Assembly: GCF_900143095.1 (NCBI RefSeq)
Contig: NZ_FRDA01000022.1
Location: forward strand, 25,528 to 89,527
Direction of reading: 5' to 3'
Length of the DNA stretch: 64,000 nt
Origin: Pseudomonas asturiensis
GTDB lineage: Bacteria > Pseudomonadota > Gammaproteobacteria > Pseudomonadales > Pseudomonadaceae
Positions 26,159 through 33,947 of this stretch are shown piece after piece (position 1 is the first letter of the stretch; every line of letters begins with the position of its first letter). A program made the position numbers and the translations under genes. The notes under the pieces were generated by a model. It was not told the origin of the DNA. It saw nothing but the letters and a program-made list of their open reading frames with translations, and did not search any database.

Positions 26159-26788
26159 ATGTGTGGACGTTATGCCCTGTTTCGCTGGACCCCCGCGTTT
26201 GCGGCCTTGCCCGGTTTTCCGGCCGACCAGCAGGCCCAATGGAATATTTCTCCGGCTGACTGGGTGTTGATCATGCGCGCCGCCGAGGGCGACGGCGACG
26301 TCGAGCTGGTACGGGCCCGCTGGGGACTGACACCGGCATGGCTCACGGATCTTTCCCGCACGCCGGCCCACGCCAGGGCTGAAACCGTGGCCGAACAACC
26401 CATGTTCCGCGAGGCGTTCCTTAAACGTCGCTGCCTGCTTCCCGCCAATGGCTTTTACGAGTGGCGCGGCACCTCACGCAAACGCCCGTTCTGGCTCACG
26501 CCGGGCGAGGGGGCTGCGTTGTTTTTCGCCGCCATATGGGAAGCGTACCCGGTTCAGGGGCACACCTATCTAAGTGTGGCAGTGGTCACTCAGGCGGCAG
26601 CGACCCAGCGTCGTCCGCTGATTCTCGATGCCGAAGGGCAGAAAGCCTGGCTGGCTGCCGACACGCCGCTCCACACACTGCAAGCCTTGCTCGCAGCGCC
26701 GCAGATCGCATTGCGCGAGCGTCCGTTGGCCAATCTGGTCAACGACCCGAAACTCAACGCGCCCGAGTGCCTGACGCCGTTGAGTTGA
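26159..26788 (+). CDS. SRAP (HMCES/YedK) family protein with altered active site
   Basis: A 209-residue SOS response-associated peptidase family protein. These proteins form a thiazolidine crosslink with abasic sites in single-stranded DNA through Cys2. Cys2 (MCGRY) and the glutamate of NGFYEW (E101) are present. The usual Asn of NARxET is His71 (AHARAETV), and the His of the HDRRPL segment is absent: the sequence reads ATQRRPLIL (148-156), with several residues deleted compared with E. coli YedK. It may have lost or changed its chemistry. ATG 26159 directly precedes the required Cys. Confidence 0.88.
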   Translation: MCGRYALFRWTPAFAALPGFPADQQAQWNISPADWVLIMRAAEGDGDVELVRARWGLTPAWLTDLSRTPAHARAETVAEQPMFREAFLKRRCLLPANGFYEWRGTSRKRPFWLTPGEGAALFFAAIWEAYPVQGHTYLSVAVVTQAAATQRRPLILDAEGQKAWLAADTPLHTLQALLAAPQIALRERPLANLVNDPKLNAPECLTPLS

Positions 26789-26945
26789 TAAGGCAGGTAG
26801 GGGAGTCGACACTCTTCTGATACATACCTGACATACAGAAGGAACCAATTGCTGCTGCAACGTACCAACATGGCAATTGGCTGGTATCTGGCGCTGGACG
26901 TATTCACGTCCTAGGATGACCGCCTCATCAACAAGGAGAAGTCTC

Positions 26946-27764
26946 ATGCGTCAGTCATTTGCCCTATGTGCCTTGAGCGCAGCGTTATTGCTCGGCGGGT
27001 GTCAGGCCGTCAACACGACCTCGGGCGATTCGGTCGGGGTAGAGCGAAAGCAGTACATGTTCAGCATGCTCTCCACGGATGAAGTGAACAAAATGTACGC
27101 GCAGTCGTATCAGCAGACCGTTGGCGAGGCGAGCAGCAAGGGGGTACTGGACACCACCAGCGCGGAGGCCAAACGCGTCAATGCGATTGCCAAACGACTG
27201 ATAGCACAGGCGCCAAAACTGCGGCCCGATTCGGCTCAGTGGCAGTGGGAAGTGAACCTGATCAAGAGTGATGATCTGAACGCCAACTGTGGTCCAGGCG
27301 GCAAGATCATTGTTTATACAGGCCTGATCGATACCTTGAAACTGACCGACGACGAAATTGCTGCGGTCATGGGCCACGAAATCGCCCATGCCTTGCGTGA
27401 GCATGGTCGTGAAGCGATGTCCAAGGCGTATGGTGTAGCGATGGCCAAGCAGGGCGCAGGAGCCTTGCTCGGTATGGGCCAGGACAGCCTGGCGCTGGCC
27501 GATACAGTGGTCAATTACAGCCTGACCCTGCCCAACAGCCGCAGCAACGAAAATGAAGCTGACCTGCTGGGTCTGGAACTCGCCGCACGCGCCGGTTACA
27601 ACCCTAACGCGGCGATCACCCTGTGGCAGAAAATGACGCAGAACGCCGGTGGTTCGCAGCCCGAGTTCATGAGCACGCACCCGGCATCGCAAAACCGGAT
27701 TTCCTCCTTGCAGGCTGCCATTCCCAAGGTGATGCCGCTGTATCAGAGCGCGCCCAAGTCCTGA
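26946..27764 (+). CDS. M48 family metalloprotease lipoprotein (LoiP/YggG-like)
   Basis: A 272-residue lipoprotein (lipobox ending at Cys19, LLLGGC) with the zinc motif HEIAH (144-148) and the downstream NENEADLLGLELAARAGY that supplies the third ligand. This is the pattern of outer-membrane M48 proteases of the LoiP type. It probably degrades misfolded envelope proteins. AAGGAG nine bases before ATG 26946 fixes the start. Confidence 0.93.
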   Translation: MRQSFALCALSAALLLGGCQAVNTTSGDSVGVERKQYMFSMLSTDEVNKMYAQSYQQTVGEASSKGVLDTTSAEAKRVNAIAKRLIAQAPKLRPDSAQWQWEVNLIKSDDLNANCGPGGKIIVYTGLIDTLKLTDDEIAAVMGHEIAHALREHGREAMSKAYGVAMAKQGAGALLGMGQDSLALADTVVNYSLTLPNSRSNENEADLLGLELAARAGYNPNAAITLWQKMTQNAGGSQPEFMSTHPASQNRISSLQAAIPKVMPLYQSAPKS

Positions 27765-27822
27765 TGAGTGCGAAGGCGCGGGGCGAAGCGTAAGGCCTCG
27801 CAACGCGCCTGACAGGCTGCGG

Positions 27823-28407
27823 TCAGACCCAGCCGCTGACCTGCATGGCCTTGTACACCGCTACCAGTGCCAGCACGAAGAACGCACACGCGGCCAGTCG
27901 ACGAATCATCGTCAGCGGCAGCTTTTCGGCCGCGAAATTACCCGCCAGTACCACCGGCACGTTGGCGATCAGCATGCCGACCGTGGTGCCGAGAATCACC
28001 AGCCACAGGTAGGAATACTGCGCTGCCAGCATGACGGTCGCGATCTGCGTCTTGTCGCCGATTTCCGCGATGAAGAAGGTGATGAGGGTGGTCATGAACG
28101 GACCGAATTTACGTGCTGTGCTGGCTTCGTCATCGTCCATCTTGTCGGGCACCAGGGTCCAGAGCGCCGTGGCGGTGAAGCTGGCAGCCAGAATCCAGTG
28201 CAACACCGCATCGGATAGGAAGCTGCTGAACCAGGCGCCTACTGCACCGGCCGCGGCATGGTTGGCCAGGGTGGCGGCAACGATACCGGCGATGATGGGC
28301 CAGGGCTTGCGAAAGCGTGCGGCGAGGATGAGCGCGAGCAACTGCGTCTTGTCACCGATTTCGGCGAGCGCAACGACTGCAGTAGGGACGAGAAATGATT
28401 CCAGCAT
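27823..28407 (-). CDS. UPF0016/TMEM165-GDT1 family manganese exporter
   Basis: A 194-residue inner-membrane protein with two copies of the E-x-G-D-K-(T/S) signature: AEIGDKTQLLAL near the N-terminus and AEIGDKTQIATV in the middle, the cation-binding motifs of Gdt1/MneA proteins. About six helices are visible. Bacterial members export Mn2+. The leader on the same strand looks like a yybP-ykoY manganese riboswitch, which fits. ATG 28407 has AGGA seven bases upstream. Confidence 0.92.
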   Translation of the reverse strand: MLESFLVPTAVVALAEIGDKTQLLALILAARFRKPWPIIAGIVAATLANHAAAGAVGAWFSSFLSDAVLHWILAASFTATALWTLVPDKMDDDEASTARKFGPFMTTLITFFIAEIGDKTQIATVMLAAQYSYLWLVILGTTVGMLIANVPVVLAGNFAAEKLPLTMIRRLAACAFFVLALVAVYKAMQVSGWV

Positions 28408-28437
28408 CAGGTTTCCTAAGGGGCGGGTCGACACGGC

Positions 28438-28484
28438 TATGACACGTACAGCCTTCCCGCCCCGGGTAAGGTGTGCGTGTCATA
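28438..28484 (-). promoter_or_regulatory. Hairpin downstream of the Mn riboswitch (expression platform)
   Basis: The arms TATGACACG and CGTGTCATA (9 bases) enclose a second CCTT-CCCG/CGGG-AAGG stem, lying between the aptamer and the ribosome site of the exporter gene. It could act as the switching element. No T tract follows, so control of translation is more likely than termination. Confidence 0.5.
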
Positions 28485-28614
28485 GGTCTTGTCAAACCAC
28501 CGATCCGTCTGAGCGGATTCCGGGTCGCACGTACCATGGTCTGAGGACCAAGTATGTTGATACGTGCCGGACGAGCGCGGGGCTCGTGGGAGACTACTCC
28601 CCTAGGACGGAGCG
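28485..28614 (-). promoter_or_regulatory. yybP-ykoY manganese riboswitch
   Basis: On the minus strand the leader reads TAGGGGAGTAG (near 28604), later CGTATCAACATACTTGG, then CCATGG, and ends near GACAAGACC. These are the conserved blocks of the yybP-ykoY aptamer, which senses Mn2+. Its position before a UPF0016 exporter gene is one of the classic contexts. The boundaries are approximate, as they were read by eye. Confidence 0.82.
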
Positions 28615-28653
28615 GATTCTGCCTTCGCAAAATCCTTTCGGCAAGCTCTTATT

Positions 28654-29652
28654 TCAAGAACGTTTGGCGCTGTAAATCTTGAAGCCGTTGCCTTGGGCAC
28701 GGACTTCGCAGGCACCGACATGCTCTTCGATGAGCGGTTGATAACGCAGGAAGTTATTGGCCACCAGGCGCAGTTCGCCGCCTGATTTCAGATGTTGGCG
28801 TGCTTTTCGCAGCAGGTTTTCTGTCGCCATGTAATCGGTATGAACCCCGACATGAAACGGCGGATTGCTCAGAATCGTGTTCAAACCCATCGGCGCGGCG
28901 TCGATACCGTCACCCGTCAATACCTGTGCTTCAAGGCCATTGGCGGCCAGCGTCAGGCGGGAACTGGCCGTGGCGAATGCATCCACATCCAGCATCACCA
29001 CCTCGTTGTGCGGGTAGCGACGTTTCACCGCCGCACCCAGAACACCCGCACCACAGCCGAAATCGAGCAGATTGCCGCTTGGCAGCTTGTCGATATTGTC
29101 CAGCAGCAGGGCCGAGCCGCGATCGAGGCGGCCATGGCTGAATACCCCCGGCAGGCTGATGACGATCAGCGGACCGTCCTGCAGGTCGATCTGATAAGGC
29201 TTGGCAAGGCTTTCCAGGCTGACTGCCTGTGGGGCGTTTTCGACCGTGACCTGCCACAGTTGGCAGTGACGTGCGCTGTCGAGCTTGCGTGCACGTCCGA
29301 ACGGGCTCAATTGTCTGGCAGCGGCTTCGATACCGCCCCGTTTTTCGCCGACCAGAAACAGCTCTTGGCCTTGCAGGCGCGAGGCCAGCGCATTGAGCAG
29401 GTAGTCGGTCAGGTCGCGGGCCTTGGGCAGGAACAGCACGGCGGCGTCGAATGGCTGTTCTGGCGCCTCGACACCAAAGTGAGTACGCCCCTCGAAGCGC
29501 GCATCCAGCGCCGACTGATCACCGGCATGCCAGCACCAGCCACGTGCCTGCGGCAGTTTCCCGAGCAGGTCGTCGGCGGGCAAACCGGCCAACAGCAGCG
29601 AGCCTTGAAACAGCTCGGCCTGACGGAGTAACACTTCACTGCGCGGGTCCAT
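28654..29652 (-). CDS. rsmC: 16S rRNA (guanine-N2) methyltransferase RsmC
   Basis: A 332-residue methyltransferase that makes m2G1207 in 16S rRNA. The N-terminal half is the degenerate duplicated domain (LLRQAELFQGSLLLAG). The C-terminal half has the SAM loop LLDFGCGAGVLG, the acidic MLDVDAFA and the catalytic NPPFH typical of this enzyme family. The start at 29652 (MDPRSEVLLRQ) gives the usual length. Confidence 0.93.
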   Translation of the reverse strand: MDPRSEVLLRQAELFQGSLLLAGLPADDLLGKLPQARGWCWHAGDQSALDARFEGRTHFGVEAPEQPFDAAVLFLPKARDLTDYLLNALASRLQGQELFLVGEKRGGIEAAARQLSPFGRARKLDSARHCQLWQVTVENAPQAVSLESLAKPYQIDLQDGPLIVISLPGVFSHGRLDRGSALLLDNIDKLPSGNLLDFGCGAGVLGAAVKRRYPHNEVVMLDVDAFATASSRLTLAANGLEAQVLTGDGIDAAPMGLNTILSNPPFHVGVHTDYMATENLLRKARQHLKSGGELRLVANNFLRYQPLIEEHVGACEVRAQGNGFKIYSAKRS

Positions 29653-30046
29653 GGAATGGCTCCTGAAAAAGCGCGCAGTTTAACAGGATTGCTCGCTTAC
29701 ACAGGGCGCTTGAGAAACCGTATCGGCAGCCAGCCGCCTCCCATCAAACAGCCCGTAAGTCCGCGAGTGAAAAGATTTTGTTGGCGCGGGCCGGGCGGCG
29801 TTCCGTTGTCCGCGAAAAGGCGAGTGCATCCGACAAATATTCAGTGACGCAAACACAGTATTCGCGGACAAGTCCGCTCCCACGATCCGGTGTGTGCTGC
29901 GCAACAACATGCAACTGACTGAACAAAAACAGTTTTTGTGGGAGCGAGCTTGCTCGCGAAAGGGCCGGCGCTGACGCCATAGTCCATATCGCCTGTATCA
30001 GCCCTGGTGACCACGCTCACTGCCACGGGGTCTTTGACCTGTTCTG
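29653..30046. repeat. Intergenic REP cluster (BIME-like)
   Basis: The gap holds a degenerate REP half near 29808-29823 (TTGTCCGCGAAAAGGC), an inverted full REP at 29861-29883 (TTCGCGGACAAGTCCGCTCCCAC) and a forward REP at 29939-29960 (GTGGGAGCGAGCTTGCTCGCGA). The spacing between the first two and the intervening AGTGCATCCGAC match the element at 46410-46499. No gene is seen. Confidence 0.85.
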
Positions 30047-31015
30047 TCACCCGCTCACAACCCTGACTGGCGCACCGGCGAAAAATGCCCGGGCGTTTTC
30101 GGCTACCTGGCTGACGATGCGCTGACGGGCTTCCTTCGCGCCCCATGCGCTGTGCGGGGTGATGATCAGGCGCGGGATGTCGCCTGCCAGCAGAGGATTG
30201 CCTGCGACGGGAGGCTCGACACTCAACACATCTGACGCTGCGCCGCCCAGATGCCCATTGCGCAGCGCGTCGGCCAAGGCCTGCTCATTGATCAGCCCGC
30301 CGCGTGCGGTGTTGACGATGAACGCATGGGGCTTCATCAGGCTCAGTTCATGAGCACCGATCATGTCGCGGGTGTTGTCGTTGAGCGGACAGTGCAGGGT
30401 CAGCGCGTCGACCTGCGGCAGCAGCTCCTCCAGAGGCAGGCGATCCGGGCGTGCAGGCCTGCCAGGAATCTGTCCCGGCAACACACGCATGCCAAATGCC
30501 TGCGCCAGCTTCGCGACCGCGCCGCCCAGTTCGCCATGACCCAGCAGGCCCAGAGTCTTGCCTTCAAGTTCGACAATGGGGAAATCCAGCAGGCAGAACT
30601 GTTTAGATTGCTGCCACAGCCCTTGATGCACGGCCTGCTGATAGTCCGGCAGGCGGGTGGCGAGCGCCAGCAGCAAAAGGAGTGTGTGCTGAGCCACGGA
30701 GGGCGTTCCGTAGCCTTGGCAGTTGCACACCGTCACGCCATGTTCGCGAGCCGCCGCCAGATCGACATTGTTAGTGCCTGTCGCCGTGACCAGAATCAGC
30801 TTCAAGTCGGGACATGCTGCGAACGTGCCGGCATCGATCAAGACCTTGTTGCTGATGGCGACCTGAGCACCTTTCAGACGCTCGGCCACCTGCTCAGGTC
30901 CTGTGCTGGCGTGCAGCACCAGTTCGTCAAAGCGTTCACGCAGGGGCCCAAGATCCAGATCGCCCAGATCCAGCGACGTGTGGTCGAGGAAAACTGCTCT
31001 GCCGGGTTTGCTCAT
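30047..31015 (-). CDS. D-2-hydroxyacid dehydrogenase (hydroxypyruvate/glycerate type)
   Basis: A 322-residue NAD(P)-dependent dehydrogenase of the 2-hydroxyacid family. The cofactor loop is GLLGHGELGGAVA, the catalytic Arg lies in VNTARGGLINE, and the His is in LIITPHSAWG. Closest in style to HprA-like glycerate/hydroxypyruvate reductases, but the substrate is not certain. It lies divergent from the LysE gene across an 86-base gap. Confidence 0.88.
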   Translation of the reverse strand: MSKPGRAVFLDHTSLDLGDLDLGPLRERFDELVLHASTGPEQVAERLKGAQVAISNKVLIDAGTFAACPDLKLILVTATGTNNVDLAAAREHGVTVCNCQGYGTPSVAQHTLLLLLALATRLPDYQQAVHQGLWQQSKQFCLLDFPIVELEGKTLGLLGHGELGGAVAKLAQAFGMRVLPGQIPGRPARPDRLPLEELLPQVDALTLHCPLNDNTRDMIGAHELSLMKPHAFIVNTARGGLINEQALADALRNGHLGGAASDVLSVEPPVAGNPLLAGDIPRLIITPHSAWGAKEARQRIVSQVAENARAFFAGAPVRVVSG

Positions 31016-31101
31016 AGCTGTACCTTTTACCGGGGAATTGGAAGGCGTAGTCTGATCAGCCTATCAGAGCCCAGGCTCGACCACATTCCAGGAGAGCCGC
31101 C

Positions 31102-31731
31102 ATGTATTGGCCAGAATTTCTGACCGTCGCATTGATCCATTTGCTGGCTGTCGCAAGCCCCGGCCCCGATTTCGCGGTTGTGGTGCGCGAGAGTGTTACC
31201 CATGGCCGCAAGGCGGGTACATGGGCGGCGCTGGGCGTCGGCTCGGCGATTTTTGTGCACGTGGGGTATTCGCTGCTGGGCATCGGAATCATCGTTTCGC
31301 AGTCCATCGTGCTGTTCAATGCGCTGAAATGGGCGGCGGCGGCCTATCTGCTCTACATCGGCTTCAAGGCCCTGCGCGCCAGGCCGGCCAGTGCCGCCGA
31401 TGACGTCATCAAGACCGTCGCTGGCGAGCGCACGGCCCGTGGCGCCTATGTGAGCGGGTTCGTTACCAACGGCCTGAACCCCAAGGCGACCTTGTTTTTC
31501 CTGTCGCTGTTCACGGTGGTGATCAACCCGCATACCCCGTTGCTGGTGCAAGGCGGGTACGGCGTTTACCTGGCCGTCGCCACGGCCGTCTGGTTCTGTC
31601 TGGTGGCCCGGCTGTTCAGCCAGGCACGCGTGCGTGCCGGTTTTGCGCGCATGGGCCACTGGTTCGACCGGGCGATGGGTGGGGTGTTGATCGCGCTGGG
31701 TATCAAGCTTGCGCTGACCGAGGTGCGTTGA
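31102..31731 (+). CDS. LysE/RhtB family translocator
   Basis: A 209-residue inner-membrane exporter of the LysE superfamily, with the family start (LAVASPGPDFAVVVRESVTHG), GLNPKATLFFLSLFTVVI and about six hydrophobic helices. Exports amino acids or analogues; the substrate is unknown. The start at ATG 31102 has GGAG nine bases upstream (GGAGAGCCGCC). Confidence 0.92.
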   Translation: MYWPEFLTVALIHLLAVASPGPDFAVVVRESVTHGRKAGTWAALGVGSAIFVHVGYSLLGIGIIVSQSIVLFNALKWAAAAYLLYIGFKALRARPASAADDVIKTVAGERTARGAYVSGFVTNGLNPKATLFFLSLFTVVINPHTPLLVQGGYGVYLAVATAVWFCLVARLFSQARVRAGFARMGHWFDRAMGGVLIALGIKLALTEVR

Positions 31732-31900
31732 TTTTCGGTGCACAAAACTGACACATGAATCTGTAATGGTCCTTTGAATCGACGGTTCGTCTCTTCGCTC
31801 ACTGGTCGCCAAATCATCCCTTCGGCTGATTTGGCTGGCGAGGCAGGGCTCTAGAGTCCATATTTCAGGCTTGGCCTGTAAACTTTGGAAAGGGACTCAT

Positions 31901-33583
31901 ATGTTACAGACTCGCGTTCTTGCGCCAGCCGATGGCGCTTATCAGTACCCTCTGTTGATCAAACGGCTCCTGATGTCCGGCAGCCGCTACGAAAAAACGC
32001 GTGAAATCGTTTACCGGGATCTGGTCCGGTATACCTACGTGGAACTGAACGAACGCATCTGCCGCCTCGCCAATGCGCTGACCGCAGCCGGGGTCAAGGC
32101 CGGGGATACGGTTGCTGTCATGGATTGGGACAGCCATCGTTACCTGGAATGCATGTTCGCCATTCCGATGATTGGCGCGGTGGTTCACACCGTCAACGTG
32201 CGCCTCTCGCCTGAACAGATCGCTTATACCATCAACCATGCCGACGACCGCGTCGTGCTGGTCAACAGTGAATTCGCAGGCTTGTACCAGGCTATCGCCG
32301 GGCATCTGACCACGGTCGAAAAGACCGTGTTGCTGACCGATCTGCCGGAAAAGACCGCTGACCTGCCCAACCTGGTCGGCGAATATGAAGCCTTGCTGGC
32401 GGCGGCCAGTCCCGAGTACGCGTTCGAGGATTTCGACGAAAACTCGGTCGCCACCACGTTCTATACCACCGGCACCACGGGCAACCCGAAGGGTGTGTAT
32501 TTCACGCATCGACAGCTTGTTCTGCACACCCTGGGCGTGGCGACCATCATGGGGTGCATCGACAGCGTGCGCCTGCTGGGCACCGATGACGTCTACATGC
32601 CCATTACCCCGATGTTCCATGTGCATGCGTGGGGTATTCCGTACGCGGCGACCATGCTGGGGCTCAAGCAGGTCTATCCCGGTCGCTACGAGCCCGAACT
32701 GCTGGTCGAGCTGTGGCGCAAGGAGAAGGTCACGTTCTCCCACTGCGTGCCGACCATCATGCAGATGCTGCTCAATGCCAAGGGCGCGCAGGATGTGGAT
32801 TTCGGCGGCTGGAAAATCATCATCGGCGGCAGCTCGCTCACACGCACGCTGTACAAGGCCGCCAAGGCGAAAGGGATTCAGCTCACGGCAGCTTATGGCA
32901 TGTCCGAAACCGGGCCGCTGATTTCCGTGGCGCACATCAACGAAGAGCTGAAGGCGGGCAGCGAGGACGAGCGCATTACCTATCGCATCAAGGCCGGTGT
33001 GCCGGGCATGCTGGTGGACGCCGCTATTGTCGACGAGCAGGGCAACTTCCTGCCGGCCGATGGCGAGACCCAGGGCGAGCTTGTGCTGCGGGCACCCTGG
33101 CTGAGCGAGAGTTACTACCGCGAACCCGAGAAAGGGGCTGCGTTGTGGGCGGGCGGCTGGATGCATACAGGTGACGTTGCCACGCTGGATGGCATGGGCT
33201 TCATCGACATTCGTGACCGCATCAAGGACGTGATCAAGACCGGCGGTGAATGGGTGTCTTCGCTCGAGCTTGAAGACCTGTGCAGCCGGCATCCGGCAGT
33301 GCGCGAAGTCGCGGTGGTCGGTATCCCGGATCCGCAATGGGGCGAGCGGCCTTTCGCATTGCTGGTGGTGCACGACGGTCATCAGCTCGATGCCCGAATC
33401 CTCAAGGAGCACCTAAAGCCCTTTGTCGAGCAAGGTCACATCAATAAGTGGGCTATTCCCAGCCAGATCGCGCTTGTTACCGAAATTCCCAAGACCAGTG
33501 TCGGCAAGCTCGATAAAAAGCGCATGCGTCTGGATATTGTCGAGTGGCAAACCAGCAACAGCGCATTTCTCTCGACGCTCTGA
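31901..33583 (+). CDS. Fatty-acyl-CoA ligase (AMP-binding)
   Basis: A 560-residue adenylate-forming enzyme that activates a medium- or long-chain carboxylic acid with ATP and CoA. The P-loop is YTTGTTGNPKG (188-198), with AYGMSETGP in the middle and the A8 motif DRIKDVIKTGGEWVSSLELE towards the end, then a catalytic Lys in PKTSVGKLDKK. ATG 31901 follows GGAAAGGGA. It precedes the DUF1302-DUF1329 pair and a MalT-like regulator, so the acid may be one imported or released by that unit (inference). Confidence 0.93.
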   Translation: MLQTRVLAPADGAYQYPLLIKRLLMSGSRYEKTREIVYRDLVRYTYVELNERICRLANALTAAGVKAGDTVAVMDWDSHRYLECMFAIPMIGAVVHTVNVRLSPEQIAYTINHADDRVVLVNSEFAGLYQAIAGHLTTVEKTVLLTDLPEKTADLPNLVGEYEALLAAASPEYAFEDFDENSVATTFYTTGTTGNPKGVYFTHRQLVLHTLGVATIMGCIDSVRLLGTDDVYMPITPMFHVHAWGIPYAATMLGLKQVYPGRYEPELLVELWRKEKVTFSHCVPTIMQMLLNAKGAQDVDFGGWKIIIGGSSLTRTLYKAAKAKGIQLTAAYGMSETGPLISVAHINEELKAGSEDERITYRIKAGVPGMLVDAAIVDEQGNFLPADGETQGELVLRAPWLSESYYREPEKGAALWAGGWMHTGDVATLDGMGFIDIRDRIKDVIKTGGEWVSSLELEDLCSRHPAVREVAVVGIPDPQWGERPFALLVVHDGHQLDARILKEHLKPFVEQGHINKWAIPSQIALVTEIPKTSVGKLDKKRMRLDIVEWQTSNSAFLSTL

Positions 33584-33947
33584 CGCATTTGCGTTTGTTG
33601 CGCCTGCCGTTGCGAGCCGCACGGCAGGTGCTTACGTCGCCAGGCTGGCTCTGCGCCTTGCCAAATTCCGATTTTAAGCCATTCTCCCCTCCAGGCCTGT
33701 CGAGCGACCTCGCGGGAACAGGCGGGCCAGAGGCGTTGATGCTGCAAATCACACTTTAGAGGGATCTGGTATCAGCGCCCGCTGGATATAGTCGGCATAG
33801 GGAATGTGCGAGAGCGAAATGACACTTTGTGTTGTAGCCATCCGGGCTGCCTGAAGAGTGTTGACAGTCAGTATTTGATTCGACGGCTGAGTCGTTTTTC
33901 TGAAAATTCCCACTGCCATAACAATAAAAGCACATGGAGTAGCGTCG
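33584..33947 (+). promoter_or_regulatory. Leader of DUF1302 with a possible Hfq/Crc site
   Basis: A 364-base gap without a gene. AACAATAA at 33920-33927 fits the AANAANAA catabolite-repression motif bound by Hfq/Crc and lies 20 bases before the start codon, next to the ribosome site (GGAG 33935). A TTGACA lies at about 33860 but I found no good -10. The rest shows nothing I can assign. Confidence 0.5.

Noticed and set aside
26844..26875. A GGAACC that could begin an HrpL (hrp) box
   Set aside because: No CCACNNA element at 15-16 bases downstream, and the gene behind it is a housekeeping M48 protease.
29861..29960. REP copies considered as a CRISPR array
   Set aside because: Irregular spacing, inverted orientation and no unique spacers of constant length.
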